The notes: generated from the letters alone by a model not told the origin. DNA of 64,000 nt from Chitinophaga sp. S165 (GCF_003182155.1 NZ_QGTG01000001.1:1304839-1368838); one strand, 5' to 3'; numbered from the stretch's first letter, positions 8,937 to 18,703 are shown. Made by a program: numbers and translations.

Positions 8937-8960
8937 AGGATAATTCCCCTAAAACACTTA

Positions 8961-9003
8961 AAAATCCCGTAAACCAGGTTGATTGGTTTACGGGATTTTT
9001 TTT
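8961..9003 (+). terminator. Rho-independent terminator after the GNAT gene
   Basis: A perfect stem AATCCCGTAAACC with GGTTTACGGGATT surrounds a short loop and is followed by a run of eight T residues on the plus strand, 24 bases after the acetyltransferase stop codon. Confidence 0.9.
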
Positions 9004-9123
9004 GATTCAAAAAGACAAATAGTTTATTTATACAATATATATAACAACTATTCCATAATCATATATAAAACTACTATTTTAAACACGCTTTGTAACTGTA
9101 CTACTATAGCGAGTTTCCTGAGA

Positions 9124-9212
9124 TGTCCCATATATGTCCCATATATGTCCCATATATAACCCATATATATCCCATATTTAAGAGGTATGGGATATATATG
9201 GGTTATATATGG
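9124..9212. repeat. 11-bp-periodic array with a perfect 27-bp inverted repeat
   Basis: Five consecutive 11-bp units run from 9124 to 9178: TGTCCCATATA three times, then TAACCCATATA and TATCCCATATT. The last units form the left arm of a perfect inverted repeat: 9150-9176 is the exact reverse complement of 9186-9212, with a 9-nt spacer (TTTAAGAGG). The 11-bp units therefore continue in opposite orientation on the right side. Weaker outer symmetry exists between ACTACTA motifs near 9072 and 9101 and TAGTAGTA near 9256. The repeat lies about 120 bases upstream of the unknown gene at 9329. The period is close to one helical turn, which would suit cooperative protein binding on one DNA face. Confidence 0.85.
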
Positions 9213-9328
9213 CTTGAATATGGTTTATTGATGAGTTATCGATTATTATACTTACTTTAGTAGTATATTTAAGCCCGTTAACTCCGGAGCCCATATCTAA
9301 TTAATTATTTTAAGTTAATTCCCTTATT

Positions 9329-10123
9329 ATGGCCATTCTTAACAACAAGTCCCTCGAAATCACAGGAAGTTTAGGGATCTTGAGCCTCTACAAACGGAAA
9401 GATTCCGACAAGATCATTGCACGTACCAAAGGCGGTCCGTCCAGAAAACAGATCCAGAAATCTCCAAAATTTGCACGAACGCGTCTCAACAATGATGAAT
9501 TTGGGGATGCTGCGAAAGGAGGTTGTTTTATTCGTGGAGCTATATTTCAGATCCGGCATCTGGCAGACTACAATTTCACGCCAACATTAAATGCTTTATG
9601 CAGGAGCATTTTTAAGCTGGACATGGAAAAACCTATTGGTGCCAGGATAATGCATTTTTCGCAATACCGTCATCTCCTGGACGGTTTTAACCTGAACAGA
9701 AGGTATCCATTCAACGCCGTCGTAAAACCCCCAGTTTACAGCTCAATAGACAGGGATACTGCGACTGCTACTATTCATATCCCGGAGCTTTTGCCTAATA
9801 TTAATCTCACATTACCCTGGCAATATCCCATGTACAGGATCATATTGTCAATTGGTATTATAGAAGACGGTTTAGGAGCTGACAGCGGTTACATAGCAAA
9901 GACCCCGTTATTGCTCAACCAGCCCGCTACAACAGGCTGGCGACTTGCGACACAGACTTATAAAGAAGAAACGATAGTCGTACAGCCTGACATACCTAAG
10001 AAACTCCGTGATGGTCAGACACTCTTAGTATCCATCGGCATTGAAATGGGCACACTGATCTCCGACAGCGTGATAGAGCGGGTAAAACACGCCGGTAGCG
10101 GCAAGATCCTGATGGCGGGATAA
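9329..10123 (+). CDS. Bacteroidota-specific protein of unknown function
   Basis: The 264-residue soluble protein has no signal peptide or membrane helix. Its N-terminal quarter is basic and carries a GGPSRKQIQKSPKFARTRLN stretch followed by NDEFGDAAKGG. I recall similar sections in uncharacterised proteins from Chitinophaga and other Bacteroidota; no function is known to me. The middle contains a beta-rich section with YPFNAVVKPP and the C-terminus ends ERVKHAGSGKILMAG. The palindromic 11-bp array is the only notable element upstream. The gene converges on the barrel-protein gene with a 9-base gap and no terminator. It could be DNA-binding (basic N-terminus) or structural, but nothing in the sequence decides this. 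Confidence 0.75.
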   Translation: MAILNNKSLEITGSLGILSLYKRKDSDKIIARTKGGPSRKQIQKSPKFARTRLNNDEFGDAAKGGCFIRGAIFQIRHLADYNFTPTLNALCRSIFKLDMEKPIGARIMHFSQYRHLLDGFNLNRRYPFNAVVKPPVYSSIDRDTATATIHIPELLPNINLTLPWQYPMYRIILSIGIIEDGLGADSGYIAKTPLLLNQPATTGWRLATQTYKEETIVVQPDIPKKLRDGQTLLVSIGIEMGTLISDSVIERVKHAGSGKILMAG

Positions 10124-10132
10124 CAAGCCATG

Positions 10133-12700
10133 TCAGAACCTGAAACCGGCCGTAATATAAGGCAATGCGCCCTCTTCCGAGATACCGACAGCAGCCTGTA
10201 TCAGGAACAGTTCCACAGGTATGATATAAATACCACCGCCATAACCGTCGTGCCATCTGCCGGACGACTGCCCCGGCAACCATACGCGGCCAATGTCGTT
10301 GAACCCGATCATGCCCACGCTACCCGGGAACAGGTATGAAGTGAAATCAAATAACTTCAGGCGTAGTTCAAAGTTATGGTACACGGCTGTCTTCCCGATG
10401 AAACGGTTCGTATGGAAACCGCGCAGGATCTGTGTTCCACCGATAGCCATCATCTGGAAATAAGCAGGATCACCGAAGGTGGTGCCTGCAGCAATACGAT
10501 TGGCCATCACTAACGTGGAATCGCCGATCAACGGAACATAAAAGCTAAAGTCAGAAGTCAGTTTGCCATATCTCTTATGTTCCCTGTTGGTCTGTTGCAT
10601 GCCCGTCAGCTCCGTATGCCAGTTAATACCTCTGGATGGCAACATGATATTATTACGGGTATCGGCTTCAATAGCAGTTACAAGACCGGCATAAAGACGA
10701 TCGTCAAACACATGCTCATCGGGGAAAGCAGCATTGTAGGCTCCCAGGAATTTACGGCTGTTATTGGCTTCCCGGCTGGTATAGAACTGCCCTGCAATAC
10801 CGCCGCTCACAGTCAATCCCCTCCCGATGTTACGATACAATCTTACATCGCCGTTTATCAGGTCATATCGGTTACGGTAATACGTAATTTCCTTATCATC
10901 GTCATTCACAAAAACAGATTCATTGCCCAGGCCAAAGAAGTTACTCAGGTTATGCGGACCGCGGGAGAGGATATTTACCCTTAGATCATTCCTGCCGATC
11001 GCTTGTTTAAAGTCAGCCAGATATTGTAACAGGAACGCCTGTCTGCCGGTCACATAACTAACTATCAGCTGATGTTGCTGCGCGTAAGGCTTCTTGCGGA
11101 AACCCTGCTTTTCCAGCATCGTATTCACGCGAAGCATAAAGCCCTGGTCAGGATTATATTGTACGGAAGGCAAAGGACCGAACCTGTCAAATAAGAAACT
11201 GCGTTTATCATAACTGTTCACAGCTGTATCTGCGGATGTTCTGATCTTCGCACTTCCCTTCGGTGGTATGTAATTCGTTTCGTCAGAACGGTCGTACACG
11301 TACAGTCTGCCTTTTCGCGGTACATTGTCCGCCACTACAAAGCTATCTGCATCATTACCTCCTATCATACGTATACGGATAGGTGAAGATGCTTCACCGC
11401 TCACCCTGAATGCATCATGCCCGCTAAGCCCGAACAGTCTTACTTCTTTGGTTACCGCAGGATCGAACACCCGTTTATACAAAAGGTCCTCCACCGTGCC
11501 TTCTTTCTTCGTTTTGTAGATAGATACATCCACTTGTCCGTTTGATTGTCGCCGGATATCGAACAGCTCATGTTTGTCGGAAGCCGGGATGTCTACATAA
11601 ATAGACAGGAACTTATAATAGCTGATGGCCTCCTTTTCCAGGCCGTTCCTGCGGGCTATAAAGGTGCTGATGATCTTTTCGCCCGATAACTTAAAGATGG
11701 TATCCGGCATAAGCATCACTGAACTGCGGATAAGACTATCCGTCAGGATAGCCTGTATGTAATGCACCTGTTTCCTCCAGTCCTCTTCACTCAGGCCATT
11801 CAGGAAATACCGGTCAAAGTAGCGGGCATTGAAATTGAAACCCTTGATATCCCTGATATGATCGTGATAGCCCTGGAACTTCGATTTAAGCCACTGGTGA
11901 GAGATGATCCAGGGAAATACACCGGTGGTATTATAGTACACCTGGTCCCTGTCGCGCGGCACCGGCGTATAGGTTACCTTCTTATGATCTTTGTCCCTTT
12001 GCCAGCGCCACTGGTCCTCATGCCGGTCCCAGTCGCCCAGCAGCATGTCCAGCAGTCTTGCTCTTAACACGATCTGCTGATCAATATGCGTGTCATTATC
12101 CTCTTCGAGCTTCCGTTGTGTCTTATCGGTATTGTCGGTATCCTCGGAATCTGCGGGTTCTCTCTCTTCAAATAAGAACACGGCATTGGCGAAATCTTTC
12201 CGGTATGCTCCCAGTGCGGGATCATCGGGTACATATACGATCTGTGGATTGGCATGTGGAATGCCCAGCGCTTCCGCCAGCGGCGGAACTGTCACCGATG
12301 AATAAGGATGTGCAGTGACCACCTGGTCCTGCAGAATATCTTTGGCGATGGTAGCCCTCAAATTTGCAGGCATGCCCCTCTCGGGATATTTCTGGATGGT
12401 ACGTAACACCCATTCCCGGCCACTGCCGTCTTTCAGTCGCAGCGACCTGGTTTGCAGTCCGCCGCCCATCTGTTCGATGGTCAGCCCGCCCTTTTCCTTT
12501 GCCAGGTAAAATACTTTCATCTTTACAGGGGCGGCCCATAACTTACGGTAACTCTCACCGAACAACATACGGTGTAAGCCACCTACACTATCATATGCAG
12601 GAGAAATAGCTACGGTAATACTATCGCCCGCAGGCATCTGTGCCCGCGCCGTGGAAATTGACAGGATAGCCAGGAGTGTAAACAGTCTGTTCAGGCTCAT
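10133..12700 (-). CDS. Outer-membrane Omp85-like barrel protein with kinase-like N-terminal region
   Basis: The 855-residue product has a signal peptide cut near Ala20. Residues 75-255 carry a protein-kinase-like pattern: a Gly-rich entry (MGGGLQTRSLRLKDGSG, 78-94), a VLRTIQKYPE strand, and GDWDRHEDQW at 222-231 followed by PRDRDQVYY at 248-256. These resemble the catalytic and metal-binding motifs of the PI3K/PI4K, Fam20 and HipA-type kinase superfamily (DRHxxN, then Asp). The C-terminal half is a beta-barrel of the D15/BamA type, with the ILRGF motif at 758-762 and a terminal aromatic (GFRF). Proteins of this kind are usually annotated surface antigen or hypothetical. The activity of the front domain is inference only. 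Confidence 0.75.
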   Translation of the reverse strand: MSLNRLFTLLAILSISTARAQMPAGDSITVAISPAYDSVGGLHRMLFGESYRKLWAAPVKMKVFYLAKEKGGLTIEQMGGGLQTRSLRLKDGSGREWVLRTIQKYPERGMPANLRATIAKDILQDQVVTAHPYSSVTVPPLAEALGIPHANPQIVYVPDDPALGAYRKDFANAVFLFEEREPADSEDTDNTDKTQRKLEEDNDTHIDQQIVLRARLLDMLLGDWDRHEDQWRWQRDKDHKKVTYTPVPRDRDQVYYNTTGVFPWIISHQWLKSKFQGYHDHIRDIKGFNFNARYFDRYFLNGLSEEDWRKQVHYIQAILTDSLIRSSVMLMPDTIFKLSGEKIISTFIARRNGLEKEAISYYKFLSIYVDIPASDKHELFDIRRQSNGQVDVSIYKTKKEGTVEDLLYKRVFDPAVTKEVRLFGLSGHDAFRVSGEASSPIRIRMIGGNDADSFVVADNVPRKGRLYVYDRSDETNYIPPKGSAKIRTSADTAVNSYDKRSFLFDRFGPLPSVQYNPDQGFMLRVNTMLEKQGFRKKPYAQQHQLIVSYVTGRQAFLLQYLADFKQAIGRNDLRVNILSRGPHNLSNFFGLGNESVFVNDDDKEITYYRNRYDLINGDVRLYRNIGRGLTVSGGIAGQFYTSREANNSRKFLGAYNAAFPDEHVFDDRLYAGLVTAIEADTRNNIMLPSRGINWHTELTGMQQTNREHKRYGKLTSDFSFYVPLIGDSTLVMANRIAAGTTFGDPAYFQMMAIGGTQILRGFHTNRFIGKTAVYHNFELRLKLFDFTSYLFPGSVGMIGFNDIGRVWLPGQSSGRWHDGYGGGIYIIPVELFLIQAAVGISEEGALPYITAGFRF

Positions 12701-12905
12701 GCAGTTATTTTATCAATGTTTGTGCCGTGCCGCCCATAATGCGCATGACAGAACCGAAAAAATACGAAAACAGGAACAACTCTCATCAAAGAAGGCATAA
12801 AAATATCTTTGAAGTGATGATGCATCTAACCGGTAGCATTAAAGACCGCCTTATCCAAAACATGTATAACGGAAACATTGTTGACCCGGAGGGACAAATG
12901 ACAAG

Positions 12906-14456
12906 CTATTTTGGTACCCTTGCTGCTCTTACAGCGCTATTCCTGATAAAGATGACAGACATCAGTGCACCAAGTAAGCCCAGTACGCCGGATATGCGCA
13001 TGATCTTCTGATATGCGGATATAAAGCTGTCGTGATACAAGCGGGTAACCGCTGCTTTCTCTGTTTCGTTCAGTGAAGCGGGCGCTTTGGCGTTACCTAA
13101 CTCCCCTGCCTGCTGCATAACGGCCTGTTTACCGGCTTCATTCAGCGATAAATGCTGCAGATCACCCTTTAGTGCACCGGAGAAGAACAATACCGCCAGG
13201 GCGCCGAAAATAGCATTAGCAAAGACGCCTGCAATACGGGATAAGGCATTATTGATACCGGACGCAGTTCCGGAGAAGTGATCGCTAACGGCACCCATAA
13301 CCGTTGCCGTCAGTGGTGCTACGGTAAAAGACATCCCCAGGCCGAAAACCAGGATACCGGGAAAGAAAGTTCTGAAATAGGCTGATGGTCCGGGAGTTTG
13401 TCCGACGAAAGACAACATTAACAACCCCACACCGGCAATAGCCGGTCCGATAGTGAGTAATAACCTGGGACCATACTTATCAGCCAGTGTGCCTGCAAAG
13501 CGGGCCACCAATACCATCAGGACCGTAAAAGGCAGGAAGGTAAGTCCTGATTGTAACTGATCGTATCCCTGCGCCTGTACAAGGTTAAGCGAGAGGAATA
13601 ACATACCGGCGCCGAGGCCTGCATAGAGGAAGAATGTAAGCAGGTTAGCGCCGGAGAAAGTCATATTTTTAAATAGCGACAGGGGCATCATCGGGTGACT
13701 GCTCCTTCGCTCTATGAATATATAGGTAGTCAGCAGTAATATACCTACCACCAATGAGGCTAGCACCTGTCCGTTTAAACCCGTCTCCGGTATACGCAGA
13801 AACCCGAATGTGACAGCTATCAATCCCAGGGTGATGGCAGCAGCTCCTTTGAGGTCGAGTGTTTTATCCTTATCATCTGCAATACTTTCCTGCACCTTCG
13901 TCCATAAGATGATCACCGCGACGATACCGATAGGCACATTAATGAAAAAGATATAACGCCAGTAGCCGGCATCCGCTAGGGCGCCTCCGAGTATTGGTCC
14001 GCCGATAGTCACTACAGTTGTAAAGGCGGACCAGGTACCGATGGCTTTACCTCTTTCATCTTCGTTGATGGAGGAAGAGATGAGTGAGAGACTTCCGGGA
14101 ATCATTAATGCTCCGCCAATGCCCTGCAGCATTCTGAAGATGATCAGCCACAGTACATCAGCTGCCATCCCACAGGCGGCAGAGCCACCAATGAAGATGA
14201 GGATCCCCGTAATAAAGATCTTCTTACGGCCTAACTTATCTCCCAGGGAACCACCGATTAACATCAGGGCGGCCAGCATCAGCAGATAAGCATTCAGGAT
14301 CCAGAACAGGTCTGTACCGGAGGCGTGCATACTTTTCTGGATGGCCGGCAAGACCACATTCAGGGCTGTGCCGTCAATGAATGCCATGGCAGAAGCCATG
14401 ATCGTCGAAACCATGATCCACTTTCCTGAAGTGCTCGAGAGCGGTACTGTTGCCAT
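12906..14456 (-). CDS. MFS drug/solute exporter, DHA2 (EmrB/QacA) type
   Basis: The 516-residue transporter has about 14 predicted helices. It carries the family motif GGSLGDKLGRKKIFI between helices 2 and 3, and GTALNVVLPAIQ in helix 1, which corresponds to the DHA2 motif D1. The section RMLQGIGGALMIPGSLSLIS is typical of EmrB/QacA proton-driven multidrug exporters. No periplasmic adaptor or outer-membrane channel gene is adjacent, so it may act alone in the inner membrane. It precedes the barrel-protein gene on the same strand with a 205-base gap that holds no convincing gene. Confidence 0.9.
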   Translation of the reverse strand: MATVPLSSTSGKWIMVSTIMASAMAFIDGTALNVVLPAIQKSMHASGTDLFWILNAYLLMLAALMLIGGSLGDKLGRKKIFITGILIFIGGSAACGMAADVLWLIIFRMLQGIGGALMIPGSLSLISSSINEDERGKAIGTWSAFTTVVTIGGPILGGALADAGYWRYIFFINVPIGIVAVIILWTKVQESIADDKDKTLDLKGAAAITLGLIAVTFGFLRIPETGLNGQVLASLVVGILLLTTYIFIERRSSHPMMPLSLFKNMTFSGANLLTFFLYAGLGAGMLFLSLNLVQAQGYDQLQSGLTFLPFTVLMVLVARFAGTLADKYGPRLLLTIGPAIAGVGLLMLSFVGQTPGPSAYFRTFFPGILVFGLGMSFTVAPLTATVMGAVSDHFSGTASGINNALSRIAGVFANAIFGALAVLFFSGALKGDLQHLSLNEAGKQAVMQQAGELGNAKAPASLNETEKAAVTRLYHDSFISAYQKIMRISGVLGLLGALMSVIFIRNSAVRAARVPK

Positions 14457-14487
14457 TCAGGAAAGTTAGGATAAAAATAGATACGAC

Positions 14488-16917
14488 TTACTCGGCCTTC
14501 AGACTGTTCAGCGGATTGGCGACCGCCGCTCTGATAGCCTGAACACCTACTGTACACAGCGTGATCAGCATAGCCAGCATACCTGCGAGGGCGAACATCC
14601 ACCAACTAAGCGGAATACGGTACGAAAAAGCCTGTAACCATTCTGACATCGCCCACCAGGCAACAGGAGTAGCAATGACAAACGAAATGCTTACCAGTTT
14701 AAAGAAGTCTTTCGACAATAAAGTGGTCAGACCGGCTACACTTGCTCCCAGCACCTTCCGGATACCGATCTCCTTACTTCTTTGCTCAGCATTGAAAGCA
14801 GAAAGACCAAACAGGCCGAGGCAGGAAATGAAAATAGCCATCGCTGTGAATGAGTTGATAATACCGGATAGCGTGATCTCCGTTTCATATTGTTTCTGCA
14901 CCTCGTCATCCAGGAATGCGTATTCAAAAGGTATAGCCGGAAACGCCTGCTGCCATAAAGTATTGATCTTCCCTAACAGTTCCTTATAGTTTCCGGTACT
15001 GGCGCTGATGATCACATTATCTGTCGCGTTGGCCGGCCTATACGTCAGCATTAACGGTTTCACATCTTTATGAAGCGAATTATAATTGAAGTCTTTCACA
15101 ACACCCGCTATCTCTACAAACGTCATGGGCTCTCCGCTTTCTACCTGCGGATACAGTCTTTTTCCTGGCGCATTTTCAGCTGTCAGTCCCAGTACTTTTG
15201 CAAATGCCTCATTGATCAATACCCTGCCGGAATCGTTTGCCTTTAACTTCCTTCCACCGGCCAGGCGGATGCCCAGGGCATCTGTATACCATTGATCTGT
15301 CCACGTAAATTGTACGTCTGTTCCTAATGTTCCATTACTTCCTTCAAGATAATAAGGCCAGTCATGGCTCACTGGCTGACTAGGGAAATTGTCTGCCTGG
15401 CTTACCACATTGATGCCTGCCAGCTGTCGCAGGTCACTGGCAAAAGCCGGTATCTTTCCTTTCATGTTCTCTGAATGAAAACTTAAAACGATCTTCTGTT
15501 CTCTATCAAATCCAAGATCTTTGCCTTTCATATAATTCAGCTGACTGTAAATAACAATGATAGCAGTAATGAAAATGACAGACAGCGTAAACTGGAACAC
15601 TACCAGGAAACGCCGTATACCCACTGAAGATAGATGACTTTTGAAATTCCCTTTCAACACCTTTACCGGTCTGAAAGCTGAAAGATAGAACGCGGGATAA
15701 CTTCCGGCCAGCAAGCCAGTTAATATACCTGTACCTGCCAACAATAGCCAGAATTTATAATCTGTGAGGAATGACAAACTGATATCCGCCTGTGTAATAC
15801 GATTAAGGTAAGGCAATGCCAGTACCAATATTGGTAATGCCGCGAGTAAACCCAGCAATGACAATATCATTGACTCCCCTAAAAACTGTTTTACGAGATC
15901 GTTTACACGCGCGCCTATTACTTTCCTCACACCAACTTCCTTCGCTCTTCTGGAAGCACGTGCCGTAGACAGGTTCATAAAGTTGATACATGCGATGATC
16001 TGTATCAACACTGCGATGAGTAATAACATCTTCAGAAAAGAACGGTCAACCGTTTTGCTCATTTCAGTCGCATAGCCTTTTGTAGTATGTATGGAGGTCA
16101 CCTCTTGCAAATGCAAACGCTTCACCATGCCCATTTCCTTCAGTTGCTGCGCACCGTGTCTTGCTAAAAAGGCCGGAAACTTCTTTTCAAGTGCTTTCAC
16201 ATCGGCATGATCGTTGAGTTTTACATAGGAAGCGGCATAGTTGTAGGAGGCCCAGTTGGTGTTTTCATAGGTAAAACTTCCCATACCACCGCTATTCATT
16301 GACATGAACATATTGGCTTTTATATGTGATCTCCCCATGCTTTCATCTACAACACCGGTTACCCTGAAGGCATGTTTCCCATAGGCGTTATCCATTTCGA
16401 TAGTCTTCCCGACAGGGTCTGCGTCACCAAATAATTTATCAGCAACAGGCTTCAAAAGTACTACGCAATAAGGCGAGGTCAATGCGTCCAATGCATTTCC
16501 ATGTACAAAATGATAGTTGAACACGCCGAAAAAAGTAGAGTCTGCAAACACTGCATTCTGCACATAAATACCTTTCTGATTATACTGTAACAAGTGTTGC
16601 TTTGCTCCCAGCCCCTTTGTAGGGACCACCCGGGTAAACTGCTCCACTTCTGCAAATTCAGCCTTCATAGCCGGAGCTATCGGCGGAGAAGTCGTAGAAT
16701 TATTATGCTCAGTACCGTTAATGGTAAACCAGGAATTAACACGGTAAATATCCGATGCCCTGTTATGGTGTTTGTCGTAGCTATATTCGTCCGCAACGTA
16801 CATTACAATGTAAATGCAACATAGCGTTCCTATTGCCAGACCAACGATATTTATAATACTGAAGGTTTTGTTTTTTGCCAGATTGCGAAGGGCAATTTTG
16901 AGGAAGCTTCTGATCAT
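14488..16917 (-). CDS. FtsX-like ABC transporter permease, two-module MacB type
   Basis: This 809-residue permease has the same architecture as the one at 4803-7175: MIRSFLKIALRNLAKNKTFS at the N-terminus, a first helix near 20-42, a MacB-like periplasmic domain, a central helix bundle with SRRAKEVGVRKVIGARVND, a second periplasmic domain and a C-terminal bundle with QRSKEIGIRKVLGAS. The two proteins are paralogues by eye. No ATPase gene is nearby. It lies 31 bases upstream of the MFS gene on the same strand, so co-transcription is plausible and a role in export of a toxic compound or signal is possible. Confidence 0.9.
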   Translation of the reverse strand: MIRSFLKIALRNLAKNKTFSIINIVGLAIGTLCCIYIVMYVADEYSYDKHHNRASDIYRVNSWFTINGTEHNNSTTSPPIAPAMKAEFAEVEQFTRVVPTKGLGAKQHLLQYNQKGIYVQNAVFADSTFFGVFNYHFVHGNALDALTSPYCVVLLKPVADKLFGDADPVGKTIEMDNAYGKHAFRVTGVVDESMGRSHIKANMFMSMNSGGMGSFTYENTNWASYNYAASYVKLNDHADVKALEKKFPAFLARHGAQQLKEMGMVKRLHLQEVTSIHTTKGYATEMSKTVDRSFLKMLLLIAVLIQIIACINFMNLSTARASRRAKEVGVRKVIGARVNDLVKQFLGESMILSLLGLLAALPILVLALPYLNRITQADISLSFLTDYKFWLLLAGTGILTGLLAGSYPAFYLSAFRPVKVLKGNFKSHLSSVGIRRFLVVFQFTLSVIFITAIIVIYSQLNYMKGKDLGFDREQKIVLSFHSENMKGKIPAFASDLRQLAGINVVSQADNFPSQPVSHDWPYYLEGSNGTLGTDVQFTWTDQWYTDALGIRLAGGRKLKANDSGRVLINEAFAKVLGLTAENAPGKRLYPQVESGEPMTFVEIAGVVKDFNYNSLHKDVKPLMLTYRPANATDNVIISASTGNYKELLGKINTLWQQAFPAIPFEYAFLDDEVQKQYETEITLSGIINSFTAMAIFISCLGLFGLSAFNAEQRSKEIGIRKVLGASVAGLTTLLSKDFFKLVSISFVIATPVAWWAMSEWLQAFSYRIPLSWWMFALAGMLAMLITLCTVGVQAIRAAVANPLNSLKAE

Positions 16918-17060
16918 AAGGCTTTGGTTGAGCTATGGGTAAACCCAATGAAATGCCAATTATTAATATATTACTAATGAGTTAGTTAACAAAATTAAAA
17001 TATCTGCATCCGTTCGTTTTGGGACAAAATTGTTCGATTCTGGACAAGGTCAGTGAAATG

Positions 17061-17102
17061 TATCAGGCTCTTACCAATGTACGTTATGGTAAGAGCCTGA
17101 TA
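17061..17102 (-). terminator. Perfect 15-bp inverted repeat after the PepSY gene
   Basis: 17061-17075 (TATCAGGCTCTTACC) is the exact reverse complement of 17088-17102, with a 12-nt loop. It begins 25 bases beyond the PepSY gene's stop on the minus strand. No T-run follows on either side, so it is a stable hairpin that could terminate transcription or protect the 3' end rather than a textbook intrinsic terminator. Confidence 0.55.
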
Positions 17103-17126
17103 GCATATATCAGCTGTTGATAATCG

Positions 17127-18674
17127 TCAGAAAATATGAAGCCCTGTATTCAGCAACAGCTGATACGATACCATGAAAATAATGAAAAAACTAAACGATA
17201 ATGAGAAATACCGTACCAGCATCCGGCTCCCTTTTTTAAAGGGTGCAAGAAAAATGATATTGAATAAAATACACAGCAACGCAACCACAAAGTTGATCAC
17301 TACCAGCACGGTGGTAAATGCAATACCGAATACAGGCGGTTGTATGATAATTCCCGATATGATGCCGTATAAGATACCCATGACTATTGTTATGGCCAAT
17401 GTCCACAGAGCATACTTAAAACCCTTTTTCAACTGCAGTACGAAGTAACGGCCAACGGAGACATCATTTTTGATCGTTCCATTTTTCTGGTCTTCTTCAT
17501 AGCGCAGGGTTTCGTCATCTACCTTAGTAAGATGTCTGGCGCCAGCCTTTTTCTGTTTACGCCAGCGCGGGTACCAGATGATAAATCCTGTAATGAATAA
17601 GGCCAGTGGAGTAAGTCCTCCGAGACAAGCCAGTATTTTGGTCGGCCAACCTCCAAATGATCCGTAGTGCACCGGTGTAAGCCATGAAAGATAAGCATTG
17701 CCAACTTCCGGAAAGTCTTTCCGGCTATCCAGCAGTACCTTACCGGAGTATAGATCAACCATCAGCATCTCTCTCTTGCCATCTTTCGGTAAACCGGGCG
17801 ACAGCATATCAAACCGGTATACGCCGGTACTGTCCAGCGGTAAGGCTAAACCACCGATCCTGCTTGCAGGCATTTCTTTATGAGCAATAGCAGCTGCCTG
17901 TTCAGGGGTAAGCATTACAGCACCCTTTGTATAGGCAGACTTAGTACCGAATATTGAAGCAACGCCTTGTGGCGATTTACCACTTAATATAAAGAGAGAA
18001 GGTATGATGATGATCGAAAAGGTGATACATACGCCGGTTAAAGATAAAAAGGCGACAACGGGAGCTGAATAGAAGCCGATCACGTTATGCCAATCGTAGT
18101 TCTGCCTTTTAAAACTGGCGCCGAATTTAACGGTCAATACTGATTTCAGCTGCTTCCATTTCTGTGGTATCCAAAGCCGGAGGCCGGTAATGGTCAGTAT
18201 CAGCAGGATCAGTGAGGCGATACCTGTGATGTATTTACCTGCAGCCGGAATAAGTAGTGCTGTGTGAATATCGGTCACAATATGCACGAAGGAGCTTTCA
18301 TATATACGTTTGCCGCTTAGCGTGGCGGTATATGGATTGATGAAGAATTCCTGTTCGGTGGTGAAATCATAAAAGCGGTAGGCCATATCAGGTTCGTCCG
18401 TCTCATTCATGGCATAGCTGAATTTCAGATCAGGATATTTCTCCTTTACCAGCGGGATGATCTTCCCGATCGGAATTTTCTGTTGCTGCTGTTCGACTGT
18501 AAAAAAGCTTTTGTTGAGTGCAACATCTATCTCATCCTCAAAAACTAAAATGCTGCCGGTAAGACCGACAACAGTAACTATTATTCCTGCAATGATGCCG
18601 AGGTATACGTGCCATTTCCCAAACCATCTGTCCTGATGCCTGGCCCATTGCAGCTTTGATCTGTTCCGTTTCAT
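17127..18674 (-). CDS. PepSY-associated transmembrane protein, putative iron-uptake reductase component
   Basis: The 515-residue membrane protein starts with a cytoplasmic basic stretch and the HVYLGIIAGIIVTVVGLTGS helix typical of PepSY_TM proteins. A PepSY-like periplasmic domain follows (residues about 50-120, FINPYTATLSGKRI). Further helices lie near 145-167, 195-225 and 350-370, with three more at the C-terminus. Conserved His residues in helices (VHIVTDIHTALL, NYDWHNVIGFYSAP) could ligate haem. It follows the TonB-dependent siderophore receptor gene on the same strand, the common pairing in iron uptake, where such proteins may reduce ferric siderophores. The electron donor and substrate are not shown by the sequence. 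Confidence 0.85.
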   Translation of the reverse strand: MKRNRSKLQWARHQDRWFGKWHVYLGIIAGIIVTVVGLTGSILVFEDEIDVALNKSFFTVEQQQQKIPIGKIIPLVKEKYPDLKFSYAMNETDEPDMAYRFYDFTTEQEFFINPYTATLSGKRIYESSFVHIVTDIHTALLIPAAGKYITGIASLILLILTITGLRLWIPQKWKQLKSVLTVKFGASFKRQNYDWHNVIGFYSAPVVAFLSLTGVCITFSIIIIPSLFILSGKSPQGVASIFGTKSAYTKGAVMLTPEQAAAIAHKEMPASRIGGLALPLDSTGVYRFDMLSPGLPKDGKREMLMVDLYSGKVLLDSRKDFPEVGNAYLSWLTPVHYGSFGGWPTKILACLGGLTPLALFITGFIIWYPRWRKQKKAGARHLTKVDDETLRYEEDQKNGTIKNDVSVGRYFVLQLKKGFKYALWTLAITIVMGILYGIISGIIIQPPVFGIAFTTVLVVINFVVALLCILFNIIFLAPFKKGSRMLVRYFSLSFSFFIIFMVSYQLLLNTGLHIF

Positions 18675-18703
18675 TGATCTAAAGGAAGAATATGTTTTTA
18701 AAG

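Noticed and set aside
12727..13011. Plus-strand frame of 94 codons
   Set aside because: Overlaps the C-terminal coding end of the MFS gene on the other strand and has no recognisable domain.
17061..17102. Riboswitch or T-box downstream of the PepSY gene
   Set aside because: Only a single simple hairpin is present; no aptamer-like structure, and it lies at a 3' end.
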